Source: a bacterium (lineage in GTDB: Bacteria; BMS3Abin14). From it: DNA of 35,681 nucleotides. Where the stretch lies: the NCBI GenBank assembly GCA_029210965.1, contig JARGFZ010000009.1:57907-93587 (forward strand), read 5' to 3'. The stretch's first letter is position 1. Every line of letters begins with the position of its first letter. Position numbers and translations under genes: made by a program. The notes beneath the pieces are model-generated. The model had not been told where the DNA came from. It searched no databases and saw nothing but the letters and a program-made list of their open reading frames with translations. Positions 17,943 through 26,261 of this stretch are shown here, piece by piece.

Positions 17943-19168
17943 CACTCATAAAGATGGCCTGGCGGAACCTCTGGAGAAACTCCAGACGGACCTTTATAAC
18001 CATCTTTTCCATGGCCTTTGGCCTTACCATGATGATCGTGGGTTATGCTCTCATGGACGGAATGCTCAACCAGATGGTCCACTACGCCACAGTCCTTGGA
18101 ACCAGTCACGTGCAGGTTCACCACCCAGACTATCTCGAAGACCACTCCCTCTACGACACAATAAACGCTCCCGGAACCCTTCTGGAGGACATTTCCGGAA
18201 CGGGCCTTGGGTCGGCTGCCCCCAGGATATTCGCCACCGCCCTGGTCAGTTCCGGACAGCAGTCAGCCGGCGGCCAGCTTTGGGGGATCGATCCCGCACT
18301 GGAAAATTCAGTCACTGAGCTTTACAAACACCTTGAAACAGGCACATGGCTGGCACCGGATCCCATGGGACAGATAGTCCTGGGACGGAACCTTGCCAGG
18401 ACCCTTTCAGCCGGACCTGGTGATGAGGTCGTCGTACTCACCCAGGCCGCAGACGGCTCCCTGGGTAATGCTCTTTACACCGTATCAGGAACCCTCAAAA
18501 GTATCGGGGAGGCTCTGGATCGGGGCGGCGTTATCATGCATATCAAGAACCTTTCAGATCTTCTGGTAATGGACAGCAAAGTCCACGAGATCGCCATAAG
18601 GTTGAACGACCCTGACGCATTGGACACGGCCTCTAGCACCCTGAATGAAACGCTGGACCAGAAAACCTACAAAGTCGAAAACTGGAAACAGCTGTTCCCG
18701 GAATTGGCCGAGTACCTTCGGGTGAGTTCCAGCAGCATGACCATTATCCTTTTCATCATTTTTGCCGTGGCGTCCCTGGGTATCGTCAACACCCAACTCA
18801 TGTCTCTCTTCGAACGCACCAGAGAGGTGGGCATTATGAGAGCCCTGGGGTTGAGCCCCCTTTCAGTGGCGGTTCTCGTTCTTTTCGAAACCCTGTTTCT
18901 CGCAATGATCGCTGCCGTGGCAGGAGGAATTGCAGGCGTGTTGTGGTCCCTGCGGCTGGAGAGTGTCGGTTGGGACATCTCCTGGATGGGTGGGAGCTTT
19001 GCCTTCGTAGGAGTCGCTTTCGACCCCCATATGTACGCCACCCTGACGCCCGCCGCCGTGATCGATTCCATTGTCGTTATGGTGATCGTCGTCCTGATAG
19101 CAAGTCTGTACCCGCTTTTCAGGGCCGCGAGGATCTCACCTGTCGATGCCATCGGGAGGGGGCGCTGA
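17939..19168 (+). CDS. ABC exporter permease, FtsX/LolE-MacB type (first)
   Basis: Inner-membrane protein of 409 residues: one N-terminal transmembrane helix (MAWRNLWRNSRRTFITIF region), a large periplasmic domain (about 45-265) and three C-terminal helices forming the FtsX domain (SMTIILFIIFAVASLGIVNTQLMSLFERTREVGIMRALG region). This is the layout of LolC/LolE and MacB permeases that lift lipoproteins or lipids out of the inner membrane. It overlaps the upstream LolA-like gene by 4 bp and the next permease gene by 1 bp. Confidence 0.92.
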   Translation: MTLIKMAWRNLWRNSRRTFITIFSMAFGLTMMIVGYALMDGMLNQMVHYATVLGTSHVQVHHPDYLEDHSLYDTINAPGTLLEDISGTGLGSAAPRIFATALVSSGQQSAGGQLWGIDPALENSVTELYKHLETGTWLAPDPMGQIVLGRNLARTLSAGPGDEVVVLTQAADGSLGNALYTVSGTLKSIGEALDRGGVIMHIKNLSDLLVMDSKVHEIAIRLNDPDALDTASSTLNETLDQKTYKVENWKQLFPELAEYLRVSSSSMTIILFIIFAVASLGIVNTQLMSLFERTREVGIMRALGLSPLSVAVLVLFETLFLAMIAAVAGGIAGVLWSLRLESVGWDISWMGGSFAFVGVAFDPHMYATLTPAAVIDSIVVMVIVVLIASLYPLFRAARISPVDAIGRGR

Positions 19169-20397
19169 TGGTTATAAAACTGGCTTTCAGAAATTTGAGA
19201 AGACATCTGCGCAGAACGATCATCACCGTTGCGGCCATCGGTTTGGGAACAGGTCTTGCGCTTTTTTCCATCGGGCTCGGGGATGGCGGCCATCAGCAGA
19301 TGATCGAGAACGGTGTCCGTATCGGACAGGGGCACCTCACTGTCCAGCGGGACGGGTTCCTGGAATCGCCCTCATCTTCCTTGTACATTGAGGACCCGGA
19401 CCCATTTATGGCTATTATCTGGGATTCTCCCTATGTGGACAGGGCCTTCCCCAGGATCAGAGGAGAAGGGATCCTGGCCACGGCAGCGGGAGCGGAGGGC
19501 GTTATGTTCCAGGGGATCGACCCATCCGCACCTGGCGAAGCGGCGATCTTCAAAGACAGCCTTTCCGAAGGTGAATTCCTTACTGACTACAACGCCGCCC
19601 GCGTCTATCTTGGAACCAAGCTCGCTGACAGGCTGAAGCTTAAACTGGGCAAGAAGGCGGTCCTCACCACCCAGGACGCCGCCGGAGAGATCACCAGCAC
19701 TCTTCTGAGAGTGCAGGGTATTTTTAAAAGCGGGTCCGGGACCATAGATGGAAGCATCTGCATCATTCCCATCGGATTTCTCCAGGAAGCGCTCAGCATG
19801 GGGAGAGGTGTTACCTCCATTGCCATCTACCTGAATAATCCCTTCAAGCAGGAACATGCCTTTGAAGAGATAGGCTCGCAATTGCCTCGGGGACAGACTT
19901 ATCTTTACAAGTGGCAGGTGCTTCAACCAGACCTCAGGGATTATGTCGTTATCGATGATGCCTTCGGCTATATGATCTACGCTGTCATCTTGCTCATCGT
20001 TGCCATCGGTGTGCTCAATACCGTACTCATGTCTGTCATGGAGCGGCGCAGGGAGATCGGCATCCTGACTGCCCTGGGTATGGAAAACAGGCATGTAATG
20101 CTAATGGTCCTGGTGGAAACAGTTTTTATCACCCTTCTGGGCATCCTTTTTGGTTTAGCAATAGGCCTTGGAGTGAACTGGTATTTTTCTACCTACGGCC
20201 TGGATCTTTCCCAATGGTCACCAGAGGAGTGGAGTCTGGCCGGGACCGTTATCGATCCAGTCCTCAGATCACACCTCAGGCCCCATAGAGCCTTCGGGCT
20301 GTGTTTTCTCGTGTTCCTGCTGACAGTGACCATGGGCATCTACCCCGCCTGGAAAGCGTCGAGGACCCTGCCGGTGGAGGCGATGGAGAAACCGTAA
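19168..20397 (+). CDS. ABC exporter permease, FtsX/LolE-MacB type (second)
   Basis: Protein of 409 residues with the same layout as its neighbour: N-terminal helix after MVIKLAFRNLRRHLRRTIIT, periplasmic domain, and three C-terminal helices with VLNTVLMSVMERRREIGILTALG. The start is the ATG sharing its A with the upstream TGA stop (19166-19170). Two unlike permeases plus one ATPase match a LolCDE-type heterodimeric exporter. The pair probably arose by duplication. Confidence 0.92.
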   Translation: MVIKLAFRNLRRHLRRTIITVAAIGLGTGLALFSIGLGDGGHQQMIENGVRIGQGHLTVQRDGFLESPSSSLYIEDPDPFMAIIWDSPYVDRAFPRIRGEGILATAAGAEGVMFQGIDPSAPGEAAIFKDSLSEGEFLTDYNAARVYLGTKLADRLKLKLGKKAVLTTQDAAGEITSTLLRVQGIFKSGSGTIDGSICIIPIGFLQEALSMGRGVTSIAIYLNNPFKQEHAFEEIGSQLPRGQTYLYKWQVLQPDLRDYVVIDDAFGYMIYAVILLIVAIGVLNTVLMSVMERRREIGILTALGMENRHVMLMVLVETVFITLLGILFGLAIGLGVNWYFSTYGLDLSQWSPEEWSLAGTVIDPVLRSHLRPHRAFGLCFLVFLLTVTMGIYPAWKASRTLPVEAMEKP

Positions 20398-20404
20398 ACA
20401 AAGC

Positions 20405-20492
20405 CCAACGTCCAATGTCCAAAGTCCAAAGGGAGTCCAGATCTTTTTGAATTCTGTATCTTGGATCTTGGACCTTGGATTTTAGATCTATA
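20405..20492. repeat. Degenerate 7-bp repeats between permease and ATPase genes
   Basis: GTCCAAT, GTCCAAA, GTCCAAA words (about 20410-20430) and the roughly complementary TTGGATC, TTGGACC, TTGGATT words (about 20460-20482), so the two parts can form an imperfect hairpin inside the operon. Confidence 0.6.
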
Positions 20493-20503
20493 GGAGACCT
20501 GCC

Positions 20504-21208
20504 ATGAGTATCATCAGAACCGAACACCTCTCCCGCTACTACAAGCAGGGGCCTGTCCAGATCCACGCCCTTCAGGATGTGAACCTGACCATCGAAAAGG
20601 GCGACTTCGCGGTCCTCGCAGGACCCTCAGGGTCCGGGAAAACAACCCTTCTCAACATGATCGGGGCCCTGGACAAACCCTCAGAGGGCAAGGTGTGGCT
20701 CGATGGACACGAGATAACAAACCTGTCGCGCCGGCAGACGTCTCACCTCAGGAGAGACCGGATCGGCTTCGTCTTCCAGTTCTACAACCTGATCCCTGTT
20801 CTAACCGCCTACGAGAATGCTGAATTCGTCCTCCTGCTCCAGGGAGTCGATCACGATATCAGGAAGAGGAAGGTCATGGCCCTTCTGAAAAAGGTGGGCC
20901 TTGAGGGGCTCGAGAAAAGAAAACCCCACGAACTTTCCGGCGGTCAGCAGCAAAGAGTGGCCGTAGCGAGAGCTCTTGCCTCCGATCCGGTGGTGATCCT
21001 TGCAGACGAACCGACAGCCAACCTGGACAGCCACACTGAAGAGGGGCTCATGGACCTCATGGAAAACCTCAACCGGGAAATTGGAACCACCTTCCTGTTC
21101 TCATCCCACGATCCTGACGTGATCAAACGGGCCAGGAGGCTCATTGTACTGAGAGATGGGGAGATCCTTTCTGACGAAAGGATCAGCCCAAGGCCCAATG
21201 ACCCATGA
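20504..21208 (+). CDS. ABC exporter ATPase, LolD/MacB type
   Basis: Cytoplasmic ATPase of 234 residues driving the FtsX-type permeases just upstream. Walker A GPSGSGKTT, signature LSGGQQQR, Walker B VILADEPTANLD and switch His in SSHDPDV are intact. GGAG lies about 8 nt before the ATG. Family members export lipoproteins (LolD), macrolides or peptides (MacB), or work in cell division (FtsE). The LolA-like partner favours a lipid or lipoprotein role. Confidence 0.94.
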   Translation: MSIIRTEHLSRYYKQGPVQIHALQDVNLTIEKGDFAVLAGPSGSGKTTLLNMIGALDKPSEGKVWLDGHEITNLSRRQTSHLRRDRIGFVFQFYNLIPVLTAYENAEFVLLLQGVDHDIRKRKVMALLKKVGLEGLEKRKPHELSGGQQQRVAVARALASDPVVILADEPTANLDSHTEEGLMDLMENLNREIGTTFLFSSHDPDVIKRARRLIVLRDGEILSDERISPRPNDP

Positions 21209-21258
21209 CCAAAGTAGAGATTCATAAGCGTGCCCATCTTTTGGCTTTATACTTCTTG

Positions 21259-21297
21259 TCCACCATCTTGTCCGCCGTAGCCTTGTGCGAAGGTGGA
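21259..21297. repeat. TCCACC...GGTGGA palindromic repeat
   Basis: TCCACC at the left and GGTGGA at the right, with TCCGCCGTAGCC in between; related to 9041-9067. It lies between the LolD-like ATPase and the first good start of the barrel gene. It argues that an upstream in-frame ATG at 21205 is not the real start. Confidence 0.5.
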
Positions 21298-21357
21298 AGC
21301 TCGAAGAGCGACGGTGGATGGGCTTTGGCCTCCCACCCATGCCGGACATTACCTAAA

Positions 21358-22527
21358 ATGAAGAGTAACTCCAGGCGCATAGTTCTACTCACACTGACGA
21401 TGTGGCTTCTGCTCGTGCCGCCAGTGGAATGTCCGGCATGGGTGGGCCTCGAACTTGACGGCAAAATCGCAGGGGTCCGGGACCCCTACGGAGCAACGGG
21501 GACGGAGGGCAGCGGCTCCTTGTGGGAATTTTCAGGCCGGGCAATGTATCAGGAGAGCTTCGGCCATCTGGACACCGAGTTTCACTGGCTAGGCCAATAT
21601 CTCCACTCTACCGGCGAAATCCGGTTTGCACCGGTTTCCTCAGAATCACCCTTTCGCAGCCTTGATCTGGAAAAGGTACACAGCCAGGACGAGAGCACAA
21701 CCCTGATCTCCGAGGTTGACCGTCTTTCCCTGACATGGACAACTCCCGGTCTCAGCCTGACAGCTGGACGCCAGGCGATCAGTTGGGGAGAAGCTTTTTA
21801 TTTCAACGTAGGGGATCTCTTCGGCGCCTTTCCCATCACTGAGACCAACCGGCGCTACAAACCGGGCATCGACGGTGTGGCCGCTACCGTGAACCTGGGT
21901 CTTTTTTCCGGCCTGTCCCTGGTTGATATACCGGTTGAGGATGAGAGTGACAGCGTTGCCATCCATACCTACTTTCCACTGGGTTCGGGAACCTGTTCCC
22001 TTACAGGGGGCCACATACTCGAAGACGACAAAGCCGGCGCCGGCTACACGGTGGACATCGCCGGGACACAGGTCTACGGTTCCCTGTTGTTGACCAGGAC
22101 ATCTGTCAGGGATGAGTATTCCCAGGCTGTTTTGGGAGCCGAAAGACAGGTTGGCCCCTACACCTTATTGGTTGCAGAGCTTTACCGCAACGGGTGGGGC
22201 ACCGGGGATCCGGACGATTATCCCGCGCTGATATTATCCGATGAATATATGTCAGGAAATGTTTTTACACTGGGAAGATACAATATGGCCTTCCAGGTAT
22301 CGCGCCAGATAAATCCCCTCATGACCCTGACACCAGCCATTTTCGCAAACCTGTCTGACGGCAGCGCACTACTGCGCCTGGACGGTTCCTGGTCCCTTTC
22401 GGACCTGACGGGTCTTACCGGCGGGCTATTTTTTGGGATGGGCGAACGGCCGCATGCAGGGATACCCCGGAGCGAGTACGGAAGTATACCGATTTCGATC
22501 TACGTGGAGATCGTACATAACATCTAG
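21358..22527 (+). CDS. Putative outer-membrane beta-barrel protein of the exporter operon
   Basis: Protein of about 389 residues. I chose the ATG at 21358 because it begins a clear signal peptide (MKSNSRRIVLLTLTMWLLLV, likely cut near ECPA); an ATG at 21205, overlapping the ATPase stop, would add 51 residues that run through a dispersed repeat. The rest alternates short polar and aromatic strands (such as SLTAGRQAISWGEAFYF, TLLVAELYRNGWGTG), has no long hydrophobic helix and ends in a strand-like stretch finishing in Ile, all suggesting a barrel. I do not recognise the family. Placed last in the cluster, it may receive the cargo moved by the ABC exporter and LolA-like carrier. Confidence 0.7.
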   Translation: MKSNSRRIVLLTLTMWLLLVPPVECPAWVGLELDGKIAGVRDPYGATGTEGSGSLWEFSGRAMYQESFGHLDTEFHWLGQYLHSTGEIRFAPVSSESPFRSLDLEKVHSQDESTTLISEVDRLSLTWTTPGLSLTAGRQAISWGEAFYFNVGDLFGAFPITETNRRYKPGIDGVAATVNLGLFSGLSLVDIPVEDESDSVAIHTYFPLGSGTCSLTGGHILEDDKAGAGYTVDIAGTQVYGSLLLTRTSVRDEYSQAVLGAERQVGPYTLLVAELYRNGWGTGDPDDYPALILSDEYMSGNVFTLGRYNMAFQVSRQINPLMTLTPAIFANLSDGSALLRLDGSWSLSDLTGLTGGLFFGMGERPHAGIPRSEYGSIPISIYVEIVHNI

Positions 22528-22560
22528 AAGCCAGTAACCGGAAGGAAGATCGGTATGTAA

Positions 22561-22690
22561 GTATCTAGGTGTCGAGGTGTCTAGGTAACGGCAAAACGAA
22601 GAAAACATTAACGTAGGATCACGCAGTTGTAGCGAACAAATAACGGAAGTTAGAAGTTTTCACCTAGATACCTAGAAACCTAGATACCGG
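22561..22690. repeat. Inverted pair of CTAGGTGTC/ACCTAGATA repeats
   Basis: Two short arrays of about 8-bp words face each other (22563-22587 and 22661-22689) in the spacer between convergent genes. They could pair to form a large imperfect hairpin that ends transcription from both sides. Similar words occur at 10288-10312. Confidence 0.6.
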
Positions 22691-22700
22691 GACACAGCCT

Positions 22701-24206
22701 TTATTCTTCCAAATGTATCCTGGGAAGTTTTATAGTGAAAACGGTACCACCCTCGGTACCGGGACGGAAGGTGATCTCTCCCATGTGGAGATTGACGATG
22801 CGGCTTACGATGGTCAGGCCCAGACCCGTCCCGACATTTCCCTTGTCCCTTGCCAGGGAGGTTCGGTAAAACATATCGAAGATCTTTTTCGAATCCTCCT
22901 CTTTAATACCTATCCCCGTGTCAGAGATCTGGATACATGTCACATCACCCTCTTCCCAGGCGTCCAAAGTGACCTGACCACCCTTCGGTGTGTACTCAAT
23001 AGCGTTGGACAGTATATGCCGCATGGCGCTATAGAACAGTTCGCGATCAGCTTCCAATGGTGAAAGGTTGTCTTTGTACCTGAGCGTCAGTGATATCCCC
23101 TTGTCATCCGCCTTGAGCTGAAACTGTTCCTTGACCCTGGCAAGCTCTTTCACCAGGTTCTGGGGAGTAATGTTCAGCTCACAACCGCCTGAGTCCAGGA
23201 TCGCCAGCTCCTTTACATCGTCAATGAGCCGTTCCAGCATTTTCGAATCATGGTTCGCCTCTTCAAGGATCCTCTCCAGGTCAGGGTTATCGGCAATGGG
23301 AAGCTCATCAGAAAACCTCTGGAGTACGGTCCGTATCCTTATCAAAGGTTCCCTGAGATCGTCTGAAACAAGGGTAAGGAAGTGCCGCCTCCCATCGAGG
23401 GCCCTCCGAAGGTCTTCAGCCTGGACCCGGGTCCCATCCGCGAGAATACTGTTATGAATGATCTCGCCGAAATGGTGTCCAAGCATGGTGAACAGGTCCA
23501 GTTCCTCTTTAGTGAAGATGTAAGGATCCGTAGACACGACCCCCATCACACCCAGTACAGTTTCCTTGGAGGACACAGGGAAAAGAGCAACTGACGCGAT
23601 ACCGCTGATGTTCAGCGCTTGAATAAGGGAATCAGGCATGCTGTCCGTCTGCTGAACCACCATGGGCTTCCTGGTTATGAGCACTTCACTGAGGATCGTA
23701 TCCTCAATGTTCAGCAGCTCCAGTTGAGCGGAGAACTGTTCCCAGCCTTCCCATCGCATTTTGATGTTGACCAACCTGTGATCCTCGGATGAATTGATAA
23801 AACCACCGTCAAAACCCATGATGCTGATGACCCGCCCCAGAAGGTCAGTCCACAGCTCCTCAGGCTTGATACCTGCCTGCATATTCTCCGTTATGGTGTG
23901 GATAGCCATGAGAACCCTGTTCCTTGAACTGAGGGCCTTCTCACTCTCTTCAAACCTGACGAAGGTGAATACAAGGAAAAACGCGGCTGAAACAAGAAGC
24001 TGAATGTATTCCTCAAAAGGCTCTACAAGTGTCTCATAACCGGCCCACTCCATAAAATTGAAAATGGCGTTTAGCAAAAACAGAACAATGAGAAGCATCA
24101 GGGGTTGGAATAACCTCTTCTGCCTGACTGGTGGACGGAGGACGATCCACAAGGCATAGGCAAGAAAGAGAACGCCCAGGAGATCCAGGAAGCTGATGAG
24201 GTTCAT
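22701..24206 (-). CDS. Sensor histidine kinase with GAF domain and atypical H-box
   Basis: Membrane protein of 501 residues: three hydrophobic segments (about 4-23, 33-50 and 66-84), a GAF domain (about 105-250), a dimerization region and a GHKL ATPase domain. The ATPase motifs are intact: N401 in HILSNAIEYTP, DTGIG at 429-433, and GTGLGL at 459-464. The H-box, however, reads S281-D282-D-L-R-E-P-L, so the normal phospho-accepting His is Asp. It may act as a partner or regulator of another kinase, use another His (such as H275), or not phosphorylate at all. No response regulator is next to it. It overlaps an upstream small membrane protein gene by 4 bp. Confidence 0.9.
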   Translation of the reverse strand: MNLISFLDLLGVLFLAYALWIVLRPPVRQKRLFQPLMLLIVLFLLNAIFNFMEWAGYETLVEPFEEYIQLLVSAAFFLVFTFVRFEESEKALSSRNRVLMAIHTITENMQAGIKPEELWTDLLGRVISIMGFDGGFINSSEDHRLVNIKMRWEGWEQFSAQLELLNIEDTILSEVLITRKPMVVQQTDSMPDSLIQALNISGIASVALFPVSSKETVLGVMGVVSTDPYIFTKEELDLFTMLGHHFGEIIHNSILADGTRVQAEDLRRALDGRRHFLTLVSDDLREPLIRIRTVLQRFSDELPIADNPDLERILEEANHDSKMLERLIDDVKELAILDSGGCELNITPQNLVKELARVKEQFQLKADDKGISLTLRYKDNLSPLEADRELFYSAMRHILSNAIEYTPKGGQVTLDAWEEGDVTCIQISDTGIGIKEEDSKKIFDMFYRTSLARDKGNVGTGLGLTIVSRIVNLHMGEITFRPGTEGGTVFTIKLPRIHLEE

Positions 24207-24499
24207 GGTGTATCCCTGCTCTCATCTGCGCTGCCCAGCAATATGCGGCGGCAGCCAACAGCCACATACATAGCGCCTGCCGCCGACAGGGAATGCTCCA
24301 TAATATTGATCAGGTCTTCAAGGAAGAACTCTTCAAGATTAGTGAGGAAAAAACTGCCGACTATACAGAAAAACCCATAGGTGATGAAGGCGTAATTGCC
24401 ACCAAGGAGAGTCCTCCTGTTGTAGATCACGTAAAGGAGAACCAGGAGACAAAGGGAAAGCCCCAGCGCTTCGGATGTGTTGAGTGTTACACCAGACAT
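24203..24499 (-). CDS. Small membrane protein coupled to the sensor kinase
   Basis: About 98 residues with two or three hydrophobic segments (ALGLSLCLLVLLYVIY; AFITYGFFCIVGSFFL; and a weaker one near MEHSLSAAGAMYVAVG). The start is judged to be the ATG at 24499 because GAGGGGG lies just upstream; an ATG 12 bp earlier is possible. It overlaps the kinase gene by 4 bp (ATGA), so it is probably made with it and may form part of its membrane sensor. I do not recognise the family. A perfect 7-bp array lies about 70 bp upstream. Confidence 0.7.
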   Translation of the reverse strand: MSGVTLNTSEALGLSLCLLVLLYVIYNRRTLLGGNYAFITYGFFCIVGSFFLTNLEEFFLEDLINIMEHSLSAAGAMYVAVGCRRILLGSADESRDTP

Positions 24500-24570
24500 A
24501 TACCCCCTCATTTCCGCTATTCTAAACAGAATCAGGGAGGAAAAAAACCTTTTTTAACAATGTGTAGAAC

Positions 24571-24626
24571 CGGGGAGCGGGGAGCGGGGAGCGGGGAGCG
24601 GGGAGCGGGGAGCGGGGAGCGGGGAG
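24571..24626. repeat. Perfect 7-bp tandem array, 8 units of CGGGGAG
   Basis: Eight identical units upstream of the small membrane protein/sensor kinase operon, about 70 bp from the start codon on the minus strand, in the region where its promoter should lie. Length changes could alter promoter spacing or leader structure. Confidence 0.96.
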
Positions 24627-24692
24627 CGTGGGAGCGAATGACCTGCGCAGAAATGCTGTCAAGTACGAAAGTCAATTGACGGAAGCGACCCC

Positions 24693-24900
24693 GGGATTGC
24701 TTCGGCATATACCATGGCCTCGCAATGACGCCGACCTGTGGCCGGAGTTGCGGGTTTCAGGTTTCAGGTTCCGGGTTCCGGGTTATGGGCCTTTTCGCCA
24801 AGTCGCTCAGTCGCCAAGTCGCAACGTTCTATCATCGGCTTCCCCCCGTGTCTCCGTGTCTCCGTGTCCCCGCGTCTCCGTGTCCTCGTGTCCTACCGCT
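24693..24900. repeat. Repeat module shared with 780-930, with 7- and 8-bp word arrays
   Basis: Starts with GGGATTGC...CCTCGCAATGACG, then CTGTGGCCGGAGTT, then GGTTTCA/GGTTCCG 7-bp words, then GGCCTTTTCG-CAAGTCGCTC. The same order with different numbers of 7-bp words occurs at about 800-925. A GTGTCTCC-type 8-bp array follows at 24845-24895. Confidence 0.75.
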
Positions 24901-24934
24901 TGCATTCCTGCCCCCCCACCGCTATTATTAACAA

Positions 24935-25141
24935 ATGGATAGGGAGAGACCGGCAGCGGAGTGCACACCGTGCCTGAAGTGCCAGGGATCGGGTTACCAG
25001 GCCATGGGGTGCAACCTCTTTCCTTGTCCGGAATGCCACGGGAAGGGAGTCGCCGCGCCCGAAAGAATAGTCCAAAGTCCAACCTTGATGACTTCGCAAA
25101 AAGTCATCAATGCGCCCCGCGCGGGGCGCCCGAATCAATGA
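24935..25141 (+). CDS. Small protein with two CxxCxGxG zinc motifs
   Basis: Protein of 68 residues. Residues 12-40 hold CLKCQGSGYQ and CPECHGKG, two CxxCxGxG motifs like those of the DnaJ zinc finger and other small zinc-binding proteins. The C-terminal part from about residue 51 (MTSQKVINAPRAGRP) is translated from the 5' end of dispersed repeat copy D, so the natural C-terminus was probably lost or replaced when the repeat arrived. No ribosome binding site is obvious. Function is unknown. Confidence 0.55.
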   Translation: MDRERPAAECTPCLKCQGSGYQAMGCNLFPCPECHGKGVAAPERIVQSPTLMTSQKVINAPRAGRPNQ

Positions 25142-25236
25142 CTGCGGGTGTAAGTCATTGATTTGTGAGGAAAGGGAAAACCACGCTTTTCCCTTTCCGT
25201 GGAGCGAAAAGTCCCGGATTGGATTTTTTGCGACTC
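25086..25236 (+). repeat. Multi-hairpin dispersed repeat, copy D (complete)
   Basis: Complete copy with TCGCAAAAAGTC at 25094-25105 and GATTTTTTGCGA at 25222-25233 (one mismatch). Two stems contain G-T (G-U in RNA) pairs, CGAATCA/TGATTTG and AAAAGTCC/GGATTTTT, at positions that are A-T or G-C in other copies. Confidence 0.92.
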
Positions 25237-25240
25237 TGGT

Positions 25241-25641
25241 AACGTCCAAGGTCCAAAGTACCAGGTCCCAGAATTAAAACACTGTGGACCGTTTATTCAG
25301 CAGGCGAGGATAATACTGTTCCTTCAGATTAGAAGTTTTTCTCCGGTATCTTTCATAGCTTATTCACATCAGCTGGTCCTATCAAACCGACAAGACATCG
25401 ACCAACAGATTCATATCCATTCCCCTCTCCTGCATTAGCCCGCAACCAGTTTGCGGCAGGAGGAGCAGGGCTTATGGATCGAAGTACATTGACGAGACCC
25501 GGTTCCACGCCGATAGTGGGCCTGCGCAGACCGGGGGGCCTTCCCTGGATACCCTGGCGATGGATCAGAAGACGCTACTCTCCTGGAGCATGGGAAGGGC
25601 TTGCGTCCCTGTTTAATGGCTATCATTACATCCATTCCATT
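25241..25641. other. Spacer upstream of the YkgJ-like gene
   Basis: Starts with 7-bp-type words (GTCCAAG, GTCCAAA, near 25245-25275). I see no convincing gene or promoter. An AGGAGGAG site (about 25459-25466) precedes an in-frame ATG at 25474, see the next gene. Confidence 0.4.
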
Positions 25642-26022
25642 ATGGACATCGAGAAGATCAGGTCAAAGATCCCACCTCGTTCCGGTAATGATGCATGCCT
25701 CCGGTGCGGCCAATGCTGCGCGGAGCTCATCCCTGAACCGATATCCGACGAAAAAATGCTTCGTTGGGCAGATGCCGGGAACCCGGCTCACATGTTCCAT
25801 GCCCCCATCACGGAAGGTCCTCGCGCGGGAAGGTTTTACACCGGCTGGTATTACCAGGGTGTGAGGCTTAAGATGTGTCCACTACTGCTCCGCGATCCCG
25901 CCACCGGCGACAAGTACTGTGTCGTTTACCATATGGGCCCGGGGCATCGCCCCCCCGGCTGCGAGGGGTTCAAACCGAACTGGCCACACTGTGAGGTGAG
26001 CCAGAGGCCGCTTGTTCCCTGA
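25642..26022 (+). CDS. YkgJ-family Cys-cluster protein
   Basis: About 126 residues. CLRCGQCC (near 20-27) is the hallmark of the YkgJ/CxxCxxCC family, thought to bind zinc or an iron-sulfur cluster; further Cys lie in KMCPLLL, KYCVVY and PPGCEGF. The precise role is unknown. I chose the ATG at 25642 (MDIEKIRSK) because the conserved core begins soon after. The upstream in-frame ATG at 25474 has a better ribosome binding site but would add 56 residues rich in Arg, Gly, Pro and Trp that do not look like a natural domain. Confidence 0.8.
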   Translation: MDIEKIRSKIPPRSGNDACLRCGQCCAELIPEPISDEKMLRWADAGNPAHMFHAPITEGPRAGRFYTGWYYQGVRLKMCPLLLRDPATGDKYCVVYHMGPGHRPPGCEGFKPNWPHCEVSQRPLVP

Positions 26023-26052
26023 AGGAGTTCAGGGAACGAGGTACAAACCGTT

Positions 26053-26158
26053 TGACACGGAGACACGGGGACTCGGCGACCCGGAGAATTTTCACACCCC
26101 CGTCTCTCCTCCATCGCGTCACCGCGTCTGGTTTCTCCCCGCGTCGCCGCGTCCTGTA
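26053..26158. repeat. Degenerate 8-bp repeats (GACACGGA / CGCGTC words)
   Basis: GACACGGAGACACGGGGAC at the left and CGCGTCACCGCGTC and CGCGTCGCCGCGTCC at the right; the two parts are roughly complementary. Same type as 24845-24895. Confidence 0.55.
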
Positions 26159-26261
26159 CGTATTTAGCTCTTCCCCTGTTTACTCCCCGGCCGCTCACGG
26201 TCAGTATTCTTTAAATCTGATCCCACATTACAATGAATAGACCCATTTCCCGAGGTATGCC

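Noticed and set aside
18943-19167. Extended N-terminus of the second FtsX permease
   Set aside because: This part overlaps the first permease gene in another frame and is Arg/Cys-rich; the ATG at 19168 starts the family-typical N-terminus.
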